A stretch of DNA of 64,000 bases from the NCBI GenBank assembly GCA_050293315.1, contig JBNKMS010000023.1, positions 62,001 to 126,000 of the forward strand, in the 5' to 3' direction. The stretch is from CBFDBF01 sp050293315 (GTDB taxonomy: Bacteria; Pseudomonadota; Gammaproteobacteria; Chromatiales; Chromatiaceae). Every line of letters begins with the position of its first letter. Position 1 is the first letter of the stretch. The position numbers were made by a program, and so were the translations under genes. The notes beneath the pieces are model-generated. The model did not search any database. It was not told where the DNA came from and worked only from the letters and a program-made list of their open reading frames with translations. Shown in pieces: positions 45,190 through 54,418 of the stretch.

Positions 45190-46881
45190 TTAGTAGGTGC
45201 GAGCCTTAGGCTCGAACTCGGTGATGGTTACAGGGCTATAATCCAGCTTGGGTCGTCCATCGGAACCCATGGTAGCCATGGTGTGGGAGAGCCAGTTTTT
45301 ATCGTCGCGCTCCGGATAGTCTTCGCGGGTATGGGCGCCGCGCGACTCTTTGCGTTCCAGTGCGCCGGCAGCTACTACCTCTGCCAGATCAAGCATATTC
45401 TTCAGCTCCAGGGCCGCTACCAGTTCGGTATTGAAGGCCTGGTTTTTATCGCTGATACGTACAGTGCTGAACTGCTCTTTTAGCTCAGCCAATCCATCAA
45501 CCGCCTTCTGCAGATCCTCGGCATTGCGATACACGCCCACCTGTTCGGACATTATCTTGCCTAGGGCCTGGCGTATATTGGGTACGCTGATCTTGCTATG
45601 CCCATCCATCATCTTGGCGATCATTTTGCTGTCCGCCTCCTCCTGTTTCGAGTCGACCGGAACAAAACTGGCGCTACCGGCGTACTCCAGGGCGTGCTTA
45701 CCAGCGCGCCGACCGAAGACCAGTATATCCAGCAGTGAGTTGCCGCCCAGTCGATTGGCACCATGGACCGAGACACAACCTGCTTCACCGGCGGCGTAGA
45801 TCCCCTCAATCGGGGTCAGGCCGTTGACGTCTGTGTGGATTCCGCCCATGGAGTAGTGGGCTGTCGGCTTGATTGGAACCGGCTCCTCTATCGGATCCAC
45901 ACCCTCAAATTCAATACAGAGTTCGCGGATCTGCGGCAGTTTTTCCAGGATGCGTTCACGTCCCAAATGGGTCATATCGAGAAATACCTCTCCCTCCGGG
46001 CCGCCGCGGCCTTCGCGCACCTCGGTCTCGCAGGAGCGGGAGACCAGGTCGCGTGGACCCAGCTCCATCTTCTCAGGGGCGTAGCGGCTCATAAAGCGCT
46101 CTCCCAGACCATTCAATAGATAGGCCCCTTCACCACGGGCACCCTCCGACATCAAGATGCCGGTACGGCGCAGGCCGGTGGGATGAAATTGGATGAACTC
46201 CATGTCTTTAATCGGGAGACCGGCACGGTAGATCATGGCAGTGCCGTCGCCGGTGTTGCCGTAGGCATTTGAGGTGCGGGTCCAGTAGATGCGTCCGTGG
46301 CCGCCAGTGGCGAGGATAACCGCCTTGGCATTGATAGTGTGTACCCGTCCGGTCTGGATATTTAGGGCCGTTACCCCCTGGCAGCGTTTGCCGTCGTGTA
46401 ACAGGGAGAGCACCTGCCACTCATTGAGGAAGTTTACGCCGTGACGGATGCCCTGCTCATACAGGGTGTGCAGCATCACATGTCCCACCTTGTCGGCAGA
46501 GTAGCAAGCGCGAGGTTTGGAGGCGCCACCAAAGGGGCGCTGGGCGATCTTACCATCATCGTTGCGGGAGAAGGGGCAGCCCCAGTGCTCCATCTCGCGT
46601 ACAACCATGGGGGCCTCGCGGGTCATGATCTCGGCGGCGTCCTGATCGGCCAGGTAGTCGGAACCTTTGACCGTGTCGAACCAGTGATCCTGCCAGGTGT
46701 CGCTACTGTCGAGATTGGCCAGGGCGGCATTTACCCCGCCTTGGGCCGCACCTGTGTGCGAACGGGTTGGATAGACTTTGGTCAGAACCCCTACCTGCAG
46801 CTCCTCCTCCATCCTAGACTCAAGCGCGGCGTATAGCCCCGCGCCTCCGGAACCTACAATCAATATGTCATATGTCAGCAC
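45190..46881 (-). CDS. frdA: Fumarate reductase/succinate dehydrogenase flavoprotein subunit
   Basis: Catalytic FAD subunit, 563 residues. DILIVGSGGAGLYAALESR is the FAD-binding start with no Tat signal, so the enzyme faces the cytoplasm. The histidine of RSHTGAAQGGVNAALAN (H42) is the expected covalent FAD site. HPTGLRRTGILMSEGARGEGAYL and PTAHYSMGGIHTD give the dicarboxylate site, GEAGCVSVHGANRLGGNSLLD the second FAD motif. The C-terminus has ESRGAHTREDYPERDD. First gene of the operon. In a cell that also has sdhCDAB, a fumarate-reducing role in the reductive TCA cycle is the likely reason for this second enzyme (inference). Confidence 0.92.
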   Translation of the reverse strand: MLTYDILIVGSGGAGLYAALESRMEEELQVGVLTKVYPTRSHTGAAQGGVNAALANLDSSDTWQDHWFDTVKGSDYLADQDAAEIMTREAPMVVREMEHWGCPFSRNDDGKIAQRPFGGASKPRACYSADKVGHVMLHTLYEQGIRHGVNFLNEWQVLSLLHDGKRCQGVTALNIQTGRVHTINAKAVILATGGHGRIYWTRTSNAYGNTGDGTAMIYRAGLPIKDMEFIQFHPTGLRRTGILMSEGARGEGAYLLNGLGERFMSRYAPEKMELGPRDLVSRSCETEVREGRGGPEGEVFLDMTHLGRERILEKLPQIRELCIEFEGVDPIEEPVPIKPTAHYSMGGIHTDVNGLTPIEGIYAAGEAGCVSVHGANRLGGNSLLDILVFGRRAGKHALEYAGSASFVPVDSKQEEADSKMIAKMMDGHSKISVPNIRQALGKIMSEQVGVYRNAEDLQKAVDGLAELKEQFSTVRISDKNQAFNTELVAALELKNMLDLAEVVAAGALERKESRGAHTREDYPERDDKNWLSHTMATMGSDGRPKLDYSPVTITEFEPKARTY

Positions 46882-47162
46882 GGACTAACTCCTTACTGTT
46901 GGCTGGGAGATTGTTCTCTGGCCGGTGGATAAAATAGGTGTATATCAGTGGGGTTATAACCAGCCCCTACTGCCCGGATTTATAGTGTTTTAGTTCCAGG
47001 GTCATCCTTTTTAGGCAAAAATTGGGAAACTATCAACCCCTGTGGTGACTAGGGTATATCTGAATTGCTGGATCTGGATCCAGTGGCTTGATCAATTCCG
47101 GTAGTCAGTTTCGTAGCCTTTAGAGTTCAGAGCATTTCTCCTATTTCGAGCATCGGCTACGA

Positions 47163-47657
47163 GCCTATTTCTTTTGCCTGCCCAAAAGAAATAGGCGAAA
47201 GAAAAGGGCAACCGAGTGTTCCGTCCTACGGATACCCTGCGCTTCTCATCCCGTTCGGGGCTCTTCCGACGGGACATCCCTGTCCCGCGGAAGAGGGCCG
47301 GCATCCCTGCCGGCCCCTTACAGGCCTGATCCTCACGGAACTGCGATGCTCAGCGGAACACACGGTATCAGGGTGGCCACCCCAAACCCGTCAGACGCAG
47401 CCGAGCACCGCAACGATTGAAGGAATAGGCCCTTTAGGGGCGCCACATGGACGTGGCGCCTCCATCGCGGGCAAGGGATTGCCCGTCGATGGAGCCCCTG
47501 AGATCGTGAGGAGTGCAGGGTACCCGTAGGGCAAGTCGTCGGGCGCTCTTTTCTTTCGTCCCTTTCTTTTGTTCGGCACATCCCTGTGCCTCACCCCTTC
47601 GGGGCTTACGCGAAAAATTGCTCCCGGCAATTTTTTGAGCGTCCAAAAGAAAGGGAC
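47163..47657. repeat. Hairpin-rich repetitive element
   Basis: Nearly 500 bases built from nested inverted repeats: GCCTATTTCTTTTG/CAAAAGAAATAGGC (47163-47176, 47183-47196), GGGACA/TGTCCC, GGGCCGGC/GCCGGCCC (47295-47316), GGCGCCAC/GTGGCGCC (47439-47460), CTCCATCG/CGATGGAG (47460-47494), and outer arms GTCCCTTTCTTTTG/CAAAAGAAAGGGAC (47558-47571, 47644-47657). Both ends share a CTTTTG/CAAAAG theme. Minus-strand frames here translate to peptides of the kind that recur as hypothetical proteins in many gammaproteobacteria because the element itself is repetitive; I do not call them genes. The 280 bases before it (46882-47162) show no gene. Confidence 0.7.
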
Positions 47658-47816
47658 TTGCAGCCGGACGTTAAGGCAAGAAAAAGGTTTCAGTCTAAAA
47701 TAGGCTGCGAAACTAATTACCAGGGTTGCGAACTGAAGAATAGAAAATACTCTGAAGGTTAAAGGCTACGAAATTTATTGCCAGAACTATTTAAAACCAT
47801 TGGATCATGCAATCAA

Positions 47817-47897
47817 ACCGCAGAGCCGCAAAGAGCATTAATGTTGTTAGTATTAATAAACCTTTGCGCCTTAGCGTCTTTGCGTTCTTTGCGTTTA
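47817..47897. repeat. Second inverted array of CGCARAG units
   Basis: CGCAGAG and CGCAAAG on the left (47819-47835) and CTTTGCG-type units on the right (47861-47897) around an AT-rich centre with ATTAAT repeats. Same design as 16550-16649, again in an intergenic position next to a central-metabolism gene. Confidence 0.68.
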
Positions 47898-47957
47898 TTA
47901 CTCGATGCCGGTAGCAGCCCTGATGGGGTAGAAGCCTGCCCCTGCGGGCGATGGAGA

Positions 47958-50900
47958 TCAAGCCCCCGGATCGTATGCCAGGTTTGGCCCCAGCCATCTC
48001 TCTACCTCAGCCAACTCCATCCCCTTGCGCCTGGCGTAGTCCAGCACCTGGTCTTTCCCGATCCGACCAACCGTAAAGTAGTGCGCCTGCGGGTGGGAGA
48101 GGTAGAGGCCGCTGACCGCAGCAGTAGGGACCATCGCCTTGGATTCGGTCAGCCAGATGCCGCTGTTTTCCTCCACCGATAGGAGCTCCCACAGTAGGTC
48201 TTTCTCAGTATGGTCAGGAGCGGCTGGATAGCCCAGGGCCGGGCGGATACCGTTGTATTTTTCGGCTATCAGCTCGTCGTTGCTCAGCCCCTCGCCTGGG
48301 GCATAACCCCACAACTCCACCCGCACCTTGCGGTGCAGCCACTCTGCCATGGCCTCAGCCAGGCGGTCGGCCAGCACCTTGAGCATGATGGCGTGGTAGT
48401 CGTCATGTTCATGCTCGAACTCGGCCAGCTTCTCTTCAATACCGAACCCGGAGGCGCAGGCAAAACTACCGATATAATCGATTTGGCCGCATGACTTGGG
48501 GGCGACAAAGTCGGCCAGGGAGGCGTTGGCCTTGCCCTCCTGTTGCTTAACCTGCTTGCGCAGGGTGTGCAGGGTGGTGAGTCTCTCCGAGCGGGACTCA
48601 TCGGTGTAGATCTCAATATCGTCACCAACGGTGTTGGCGGGAAACAGTCCAACCACTGCCTTCGCCTGTAGCCACTTCTCCTCTACGATGCGCTGGAGCA
48701 TCGATTGGGCATCGTTGTAGAGCATGCTCGCCTCTTCGCCCTTTGCTGCATCCTCAAGGATCTGTGGATAGCGCCCCTTTAGCTCCCAGGCGTGGAAGAA
48801 GTAGGTCCAGTCGATATAGTCGGTCAGTTCCGCTATGGGGATCTCATGCAGTACCGTAATCCCAGGAGTGGCCGGTTTGTGCGCACTGAACTTGTCCCAG
48901 TCTATGGCGACCGGGTTGGCGCGCGCCTGTTCAATGGGGATGAGATTGCGTGCCTCGCTCTGGGCGGCGCGGCGTTCCCGCACGGCCTTGTACTCTTCGC
49001 GCAGAGTCTGGATATAGACTTCGCGCTGATCCGTGGAGAGCAGGTTGCTGGCCACACCCACAGCGCGAGAGGCGTCCGGCACATAGACCGACGGGTGATC
49101 GTACTCCGGCTCGATCTTTACTGCGGTGTGGGCCTTGGAGGTGGTGGCGCCGCCAATCATGATAGGCTGCTTCATGCCCAGCCGCTGCATCTCTTTCGCC
49201 ACATGCACCATCTCATCCAGAGAGGGGGTGATGAGGCCGGAGAGGCCGATGATCTCGGCATTCACCTCTTGTGCCTTTTTTAGGATCTCGTCTGCTGGCT
49301 GCATCACCCCGGCATCGATTACCTCGTAGTTGTTGCACTGAAGTACCACGGCGACTATGTTCTTGCCGATGTCATGCACATCGCCCTTCACCGTCGCTAG
49401 CAGAATCCTGCCCTGAGATTGGGATCCACTCTCCGCCTTCTCCGCCTCCAGATAGGGCTGCAGATAGGCGACCGCCTTTTTCATCACCCGGGCCGATTTA
49501 ACTACCTGGGGTAGGAACATCTTGCCCGCGCCGAACAGGTCACCCACGCTGTTCATGCCGTCCATCAGCGGTCCTTCGATCACCTCCAGGGTCTTTGTTG
49601 CCTGCTGTCGCGCCTCTTCAACGTCTGCGTCGATATATTCGGTAATGCCCTTCACCAAGGCGTGCTCCAGCCGTTTGTTCACCGGCCAGGAGCGCCACTC
49701 CAGGTCCTCTTTCTTCTCAGTTTCGCTGCCATCCCCCTTGTACTTGGGGGCCAGTTCGATCAGCCGTTCGGTAGCGCCCGGGTCGCGGTTGAGTACCACA
49801 TCCTCAACAGCTATACGCAGCTCGTCCGGGATCTCATCCAGCACTGCCAGTTGGCCGGCGTTGACGATACCCATGTCCAGTCCCGCCTGGATGGCATGGT
49901 AGAGAAACACCGCATGGATCGCCTCGCGCACCGGATTGTTGCCGCGGAAACCAAAGGAGATGTTAGAGATGCCGCCGGAGACCAGTGCCCCTGGCAGGTG
50001 CTGTTTGATCCAGCGCACCGACTCGATGAAGTCCACCCCATAGTTGGCGTGCTCCTCAATACCGGTACCCACGGTAAGGACGTTGGGGTCGAAGATGATA
50101 TCTTCAGCCGGGAAGCCGATCTGTTCGGTAAGTATCTTGTAGGCGCGACCGCAGATCTCGATGCGCCGCTCCAGATCGTCCGCCTGACCCTGTTCGTCGA
50201 AGGCCATTACGATTATGGCGGCGCCATAGCGGCGGCAGAGCTGTGCCCGCTGGATGAATCTCTCTTCCCCCTCCTTGAGGGAGATGGAGTTTACGATGGG
50301 CTTGCCCTGCACGCACTTGAGGCCGGTCTCCAGGATCTCCCACTTGGAGGAGTCAAGCATGAAGGGGACCTTGGCGATCTCTGGCTCCGAGGCGCAGAGG
50401 TTGAGGAAACGACGCATGGCGGCCACCCCGTCCAGCATCCCCTCGTCCATGTTTACATCCACCACCTGGGCGCCGTTTTCCACCTGGGTACGGCAGATAT
50501 CGAGGGCCTGTTCGTACTCACCCTCAAGGATCAGCCGTTTGAACTTGGCGGAGCCGGCGACGTTGGCTCTTTCACCAACGTTTACAAACAGGGAGTCCTT
50601 TTCTATGTTAAATGGTTCCTGGCCGGAGAGGCGGCAGGCGTCCTGGATCTGCGGCAGTTGTCTGGGGGCAGTATCCGCGACCGCCTCGGCGATCGCCTTG
50701 ATGTAGTCCGGGCTGGTGCCGCAGCAGCCGCCTACAATGTTGAGAAACCCCGCTTCTGCCCACTCGGCTATCTGCCGCGCCATCTCTTCCGGTGGTAGGT
50801 CATATTCACCGAACTCGTTGGGCAGTCCGGCATTGGGGTGGACGTTGACATGGCATTCGGCGACGTGAGCTATCTCCTCCACATGCTGGCGCAACTGCTC

Positions 50901-51656
50901 CGGGCCAAGGGCACAGTTGAGGCCGATGGAGATCGGCTCGGCATGGCGCAGGCTGTTATAGAAGGCCTCGGTAGTCTGGCCGGAGAGAGTGCGTCCGGAG
51001 GTATCTGCGATAGTGCCGGAGAGCATGATCGGTAGACGCCCCCCGTCCTGTTCAAAGATCTGCTTGCAGGCAAAGATAGCCGCCTTGGCGTTAAGGGTGT
51101 CAAAGATAGTCTCTATTAGCAGGATGTCGGAGCCACCCTCTATCAAGGCGCGGGCCGCCTCGCTGTAGTCCTCCACCAGCTCCTCGAAGGTGATGGCGCG
51201 GGCGCCCGGGTCATTAACGTCCACCGACATTGAGGCGGTCTTCTGGGTGGGACCTAGTACCCCGGCCACGAAGCGCGGTTTGTCAGCTGTGCTGAACCTG
51301 TCGGCCGCCTCACGCGCCAGGCGGGCGGAGGCGAGATTAATCTCATAGGCCAGCTCCTGCAGACCGAATCGCTCCAGGTCCTTGGCGGTGGCGCCGAAGC
51401 TATTGGTCTCGATGATGTCCGCACCCACCTGCAGATACTGCTCATGGATACCACGGATGATCTCAGGTTGGGTTAGGCATAGCAGGTCGTTCATACCCTG
51501 AAGATTGGTCTGCCAGTCGGCAAAGCGCTCACCGCGATAGTCAGCCTCCTCCAGGCGGTGGCGCTGGATCATGGTGCCCATGGCGCCATCAAGGATGAGA
51601 ATGCGTTGTGTCAGTAGGGTCTGAAGTTGTTCGGTGCAGTCGTGGGTGTTGCTCAT
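47958..51656 (-). CDS. metH: Cobalamin-dependent methionine synthase
   Basis: Methylates homocysteine using 5-methyltetrahydrofolate and B12. I choose the ATG at 51656 (MSNTHDCTEQL), 1232 residues, close to E. coli MetH; the 13-codon extension from a TTG is less likely. Domains in order: homocysteine-binding (LDGAMGTMIQ to GGCCGTSPDYI with zinc cysteines), pterin-binding (FVNVGERANVAGS to about 640), cap and cobalamin-binding with the lower-ligand His in VKGDVHDIGKNIV, and SAM-activation (TYFFHAWELKGRYP; GYPAAPDHTEK). All four domains are full length. No cobalamin riboswitch was recognised upstream. Confidence 0.96.
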   Translation of the reverse strand: MSNTHDCTEQLQTLLTQRILILDGAMGTMIQRHRLEEADYRGERFADWQTNLQGMNDLLCLTQPEIIRGIHEQYLQVGADIIETNSFGATAKDLERFGLQELAYEINLASARLAREAADRFSTADKPRFVAGVLGPTQKTASMSVDVNDPGARAITFEELVEDYSEAARALIEGGSDILLIETIFDTLNAKAAIFACKQIFEQDGGRLPIMLSGTIADTSGRTLSGQTTEAFYNSLRHAEPISIGLNCALGPEQLRQHVEEIAHVAECHVNVHPNAGLPNEFGEYDLPPEEMARQIAEWAEAGFLNIVGGCCGTSPDYIKAIAEAVADTAPRQLPQIQDACRLSGQEPFNIEKDSLFVNVGERANVAGSAKFKRLILEGEYEQALDICRTQVENGAQVVDVNMDEGMLDGVAAMRRFLNLCASEPEIAKVPFMLDSSKWEILETGLKCVQGKPIVNSISLKEGEERFIQRAQLCRRYGAAIIVMAFDEQGQADDLERRIEICGRAYKILTEQIGFPAEDIIFDPNVLTVGTGIEEHANYGVDFIESVRWIKQHLPGALVSGGISNISFGFRGNNPVREAIHAVFLYHAIQAGLDMGIVNAGQLAVLDEIPDELRIAVEDVVLNRDPGATERLIELAPKYKGDGSETEKKEDLEWRSWPVNKRLEHALVKGITEYIDADVEEARQQATKTLEVIEGPLMDGMNSVGDLFGAGKMFLPQVVKSARVMKKAVAYLQPYLEAEKAESGSQSQGRILLATVKGDVHDIGKNIVAVVLQCNNYEVIDAGVMQPADEILKKAQEVNAEIIGLSGLITPSLDEMVHVAKEMQRLGMKQPIMIGGATTSKAHTAVKIEPEYDHPSVYVPDASRAVGVASNLLSTDQREVYIQTLREEYKAVRERRAAQSEARNLIPIEQARANPVAIDWDKFSAHKPATPGITVLHEIPIAELTDYIDWTYFFHAWELKGRYPQILEDAAKGEEASMLYNDAQSMLQRIVEEKWLQAKAVVGLFPANTVGDDIEIYTDESRSERLTTLHTLRKQVKQQEGKANASLADFVAPKSCGQIDYIGSFACASGFGIEEKLAEFEHEHDDYHAIMLKVLADRLAEAMAEWLHRKVRVELWGYAPGEGLSNDELIAEKYNGIRPALGYPAAPDHTEKDLLWELLSVEENSGIWLTESKAMVPTAAVSGLYLSHPQAHYFTVGRIGKDQVLDYARRKGMELAEVERWLGPNLAYDPGA

Positions 51657-51801
51657 CAGCCGTGTCAAAACATCCAGAGAGTATAAACCTACCAAGTTTA
51701 ACCCTGTTCGCTGTCGACGGACAGACCAGGAGAGCTATTAAGTGCTGAAGAGATGTAATTATGCCTGTGGATCCGGGGCGCAGAAAAACAATTCAGCGCT
51801 A

Positions 51802-51815
51802 TTGATAATTGTCAA
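51802..51815. promoter_or_regulatory. FNR/ANR-type binding site upstream of cytochrome c peroxidase
   Basis: TTGATAATTGTCAA; read on the minus strand it is TTGACAATTATCAA, a full match to the ANR/FNR consensus TTGA(C/T)NNNNATCAA. Its centre is 119 bases before the ATG. Peroxidases of this family are FNR/ANR-controlled in several proteobacteria. Confidence 0.65.
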
Positions 51816-51819
51816 TGAA

Positions 51820-51840
51820 TTAGACTTAGAATAAGTCTAA
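51820..51840. promoter_or_regulatory. Perfect 9-bp palindrome next to the FNR box
   Basis: TTAGACTTA (51820-51828), spacer GAA, TAAGTCTAA (51832-51840), four bases downstream of the FNR-like site. If FNR acts from -41.5, the palindrome would overlie the -10/-30 region and could bind a repressor. It fits no consensus I know well (not a standard Fur box). Confidence 0.5.
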
Positions 51841-51927
51841 ATATATCCATGTACAGGATGCGGATTTAAGGCGGTCCTGTGTAACTATCCTGCGCCTTAA
51901 TACTAATTTTCAAAGAGGGTTATCTTC

Positions 51928-52914
51928 ATGCAAAAACTTCTTACTATGGCCGTTATAACCGCACTCGGTATGACAGCCACAGCCTCGGCCAAAGAGCCGA
52001 TCGAACCGATTGCGCCAACTGCGGGGTTAAACATGTCTCAGGCAGAGCTGGGGAAAAAGCTCTATTTTGATCCTCGCCTATCAAAATCTGGATTTATCTC
52101 ATGTAACTCATGCCACAATCTCAGTATGGGTGGCACCGATAATCTCAAGACCTCCATTGGTGACCATTGGCAGCAGGGTCCAATCAATGCACCGACAGTA
52201 CTTAACTCCAGTATGAACCTGGCCCAGTTCTGGGATGGTCGCGCCAAAGACCTGAAGGCCCAGGCTGGCGGCCCCATCGCCAACCCTGGGGAGATGGGAT
52301 TTACCCACAAGCTAGCAGTTGAAGTGCTGGAATCAATCCCGGCCTACAAGGCCGAGTTCAAACAGGTGTTTGGCAAAGATACTATCAACATCGATATGGT
52401 TACCACTGCCATCGCTGAGTTTGAGAAGACCCTAGTAACCCCAAACTCTCGGTTTGATAAATGGCTACAGGGGGATCAAAATGCATTGAGTGCTGATGAG
52501 AAGGCCGGATATGCGCTGTTTAAAGATAGCGGCTGTGTCGCCTGTCACAACGGCCCGGCGGTTGGAGGCAACTCCTTCCAGAAGATGGGCGTGGTTGAGC
52601 CCTACAAGGCCAAGAGCCCGGCAGAGGGGTTGGTTGCAGTAACCGGTAAGGATGCGGACAGATTCAAGTTTAAGGTACCGACACTGCGCAACGTTGAGAT
52701 GACCTATCCCTACTTCCATGATGGTGAGGCCGAGACCCTGACTGAGGCGGTGGATGTTATGGGACGTCTCCAGCTAGGCAAAAAGTTCAGTGATACAGAG
52801 AACGCCCAGATCGTCGCCTTTCTCAAGAGTCTGACCGGCGATCAACCATCTTTCCAGCTGCCGATCTTGCCGCCGTCAACGGATAAGACCCCGCAGCCAA
52901 CGCCGTTTAATTAG
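51928..52914 (+). CDS. ccpA: Di-haem cytochrome c peroxidase
   Basis: Periplasmic enzyme that reduces hydrogen peroxide with electrons from cytochromes c. Signal peptide 1-21 (cleavage after TASA). First haem site CNSCH (C59-C62-H63), second CVACH in FKDSGCVACHNGPAVGG; the calcium/electron-transfer region and the C-terminal FKVPTLRNVEMTYPYFHDGEAETL are as in the MauG/CcpA superfamily. 328 residues, normal for CcpA. The gene is monocistronic with its own terminator; an FNR-like box lies upstream. Confidence 0.94.
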   Translation: MQKLLTMAVITALGMTATASAKEPIEPIAPTAGLNMSQAELGKKLYFDPRLSKSGFISCNSCHNLSMGGTDNLKTSIGDHWQQGPINAPTVLNSSMNLAQFWDGRAKDLKAQAGGPIANPGEMGFTHKLAVEVLESIPAYKAEFKQVFGKDTINIDMVTTAIAEFEKTLVTPNSRFDKWLQGDQNALSADEKAGYALFKDSGCVACHNGPAVGGNSFQKMGVVEPYKAKSPAEGLVAVTGKDADRFKFKVPTLRNVEMTYPYFHDGEAETLTEAVDVMGRLQLGKKFSDTENAQIVAFLKSLTGDQPSFQLPILPPSTDKTPQPTPFN

Positions 52915-52938
52915 GCACGATAGTAGAGTAGTGAAGTT

Positions 52939-52971
52939 GCCTCTCCCTTAGCTGGGAGGGGCGCTTTTTTT
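52939..52971 (+). terminator. Intrinsic terminator of the peroxidase gene
   Basis: GCCTCTCCC (52939-52947), loop TTAGCT, GGGAGGGGC (52954-52962), then GC and seven T. Confidence 0.85.
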
Positions 52972-53007
52972 AGGGGATGATATTGCGGCATGGTGCCGGT
53001 CAGGCAT

Positions 53008-53029
53008 GGGGGAGGCGTGAGCCTCCCCC
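53008..53029. terminator. Hairpin downstream of bacterioferritin
   Basis: Perfect arms GGGGGAGGC and GCCTCCCCC around GTGA, 55 bases past the bfr stop on the minus strand. The flanks are only moderately T-rich (TTAATT on the plus strand). Confidence 0.5.
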
Positions 53030-53084
53030 TTAATTACCAAATATCTGTCTGACAGATACCGTAGTAACCTTGATAGATTGCACC

Positions 53085-53579
53085 CTACTCAGCAGCAGGG
53101 TTGCCTGCGTTTTTACTCCGCTCCATGGACTGCAGGGCGAGGTATTTCTCTCCGAATTTCTGTAGATTATCCAGCTCGTCGTCGAACTTACCGTAATGAC
53201 GCTCCTCATCCTCTACCAGTGATTCAAATAGTTTGCGGGTAACGGAATCGGCATTGGCGGTACACTCCATTGCCCATTGGTTATATTGGGTGATGGCCTC
53301 CTGCTCCATGCCGCGTGCAATCTCCAGCATCTCCGCGACATCGTGGATCTTTTTAACCGGATCTGCGTTGCCCAGCTCCACCTCACCCTTGAGAAACAGG
53401 ATGCGGTCGGCAATATGCTCTATATGGATCATCTCGTCGATGGCAGTCCGTTTAAATAGGGCGGCCAGCAGATCATAGCCCTGATCATCACAGTGGAAGT
53501 GAAAGTACATATATTGATGAACAGCGGACAGCTCGTCAGCTACCGCCTTATTGAGTAGTTCGATGCTTGTTTCGTACAT
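53085..53579 (-). CDS. bfr: Bacterioferritin
   Basis: Iron-storage and ferroxidase protein forming 24-mers. All di-iron ligands are present: E16, E49, H52, E92, E125 and H128, and M50 in DEMIH is the expected haem ligand shared between subunits. 164 residues, four helices plus a short fifth. It follows the peroxidase gene convergently, which groups two oxidative-stress/iron functions. No strong Fur box was found in the 185-base gap upstream. Confidence 0.92.
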   Translation of the reverse strand: MYETSIELLNKAVADELSAVHQYMYFHFHCDDQGYDLLAALFKRTAIDEMIHIEHIADRILFLKGEVELGNADPVKKIHDVAEMLEIARGMEQEAITQYNQWAMECTANADSVTRKLFESLVEDEERHYGKFDDELDNLQKFGEKYLALQSMERSKNAGNPAAE

Positions 53580-53764
53580 GTGTATACCTTTACGTTAAGT
53601 GATTATGTACTATTGTGTGAGGTGCTTCTTGTTGCCTTTCGATGCAGGAACATTCATTATCCAGACGTCAAATTGAGAATACCATAATATCTATCAATCG
53701 ACCCCTGAGTAATCGTGTACTACTTCCACTGTCTTGATGTGGGAATACGGCATGACATGTCCAT

Positions 53765-54418
53765 TTAAAAGCGTAATCTGTCGGCTTCTGCTGGATTGTC
53801 GATAAAGCGGTTGCGCCTGCCCTGCAGCTGTTCGATGCGGTCGTTGCGCCGCCGCTCTGCATCGTCAGGCGGATCCTCCCGGTGCCACTGCAGTAGCAGT
53901 TTTGCCTGGCGCGGGTAGAGTTTCAGGTCGTAGCTGTCTCGCATATAGAACATGGCGCGGGCGATATCACCGCGTACCTTACGTCGCGGCTCCACTCTGC
54001 GCCGTTTTGTGTCCACCTCAAAGTCGCAGCTGCCGAAGCGACGCTGCTCGCCCAACACCATGCCGTAGGCCATGGCGCTACGAGCCGTATTGATGTTGGC
54101 AACAGCTGGATAGAGATTGTGCATGTCTGCCTCAATGCGATTGAATTCGGGGCTGTAGCGACGGCACTGCTCACGACTGCGGCAGCCCAGTTTTTTAATC
54201 ACCCAGCTCATGGGAAAGACGTGCTCGACGTTGATGGAGCGCCCTTTATCAGGGCCGAACTTCTGGTTGCAATAGAGGGTGTGGCCGCCGTCGGCGTATA
54301 GTTCCGACCAGAACAGCGGCAATATCTCCAGATAACTCTTGGCGGTGGATTGTGTTTGCGTCGCAGCGAATGCGGCAACGATCCCTGATGCCAGCAGTAG
54401 AAGTAAGCTCTTTTTCAC
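53765..54418 (-). CDS. endA: Endonuclease I (secreted/periplasmic DNase)
   Basis: Non-specific DNase of the EndA/Dns/NucM family, 217 residues with an N-terminal signal peptide (about 1-18, MKKSLLLLLASGIVAAFA). NVEHVFPMSW holds the catalytic His, and EADMHNLYPAVANINTARS is the metal-binding (beta-beta-alpha) stretch; RGDIARAMFYMRDSYDL is also family-typical. Cysteines (C50, C79, C84, C129 approx.) could form disulfides in the periplasm. Confidence 0.9.
   Translation of the reverse strand: MKKSLLLLLASGIVAAFAATQTQSTAKSYLEILPLFWSELYADGGHTLYCNQKFGPDKGRSINVEHVFPMSWVIKKLGCRSREQCRRYSPEFNRIEADMHNLYPAVANINTARSAMAYGMVLGEQRRFGSCDFEVDTKRRRVEPRRKVRGDIARAMFYMRDSYDLKLYPRQAKLLLQWHREDPPDDAERRRNDRIEQLQGRRNRFIDNPAEADRLRF

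Noticed and set aside
47092..47646. Several 60-80 codon minus-strand frames in the metH-frdA gap
   Set aside because: They are translations of the hairpin-rich repetitive element; the same peptides recur as spurious hypothetical proteins.
49662..50798. 378-codon open frame antisense to metH
   Set aside because: Shadow of metH; no ribosome binding site, no recognisable domain.
51657..51800. Cobalamin riboswitch upstream of metH
   Set aside because: No B12-box-like motif or the expected branched fold could be seen on the minus strand.
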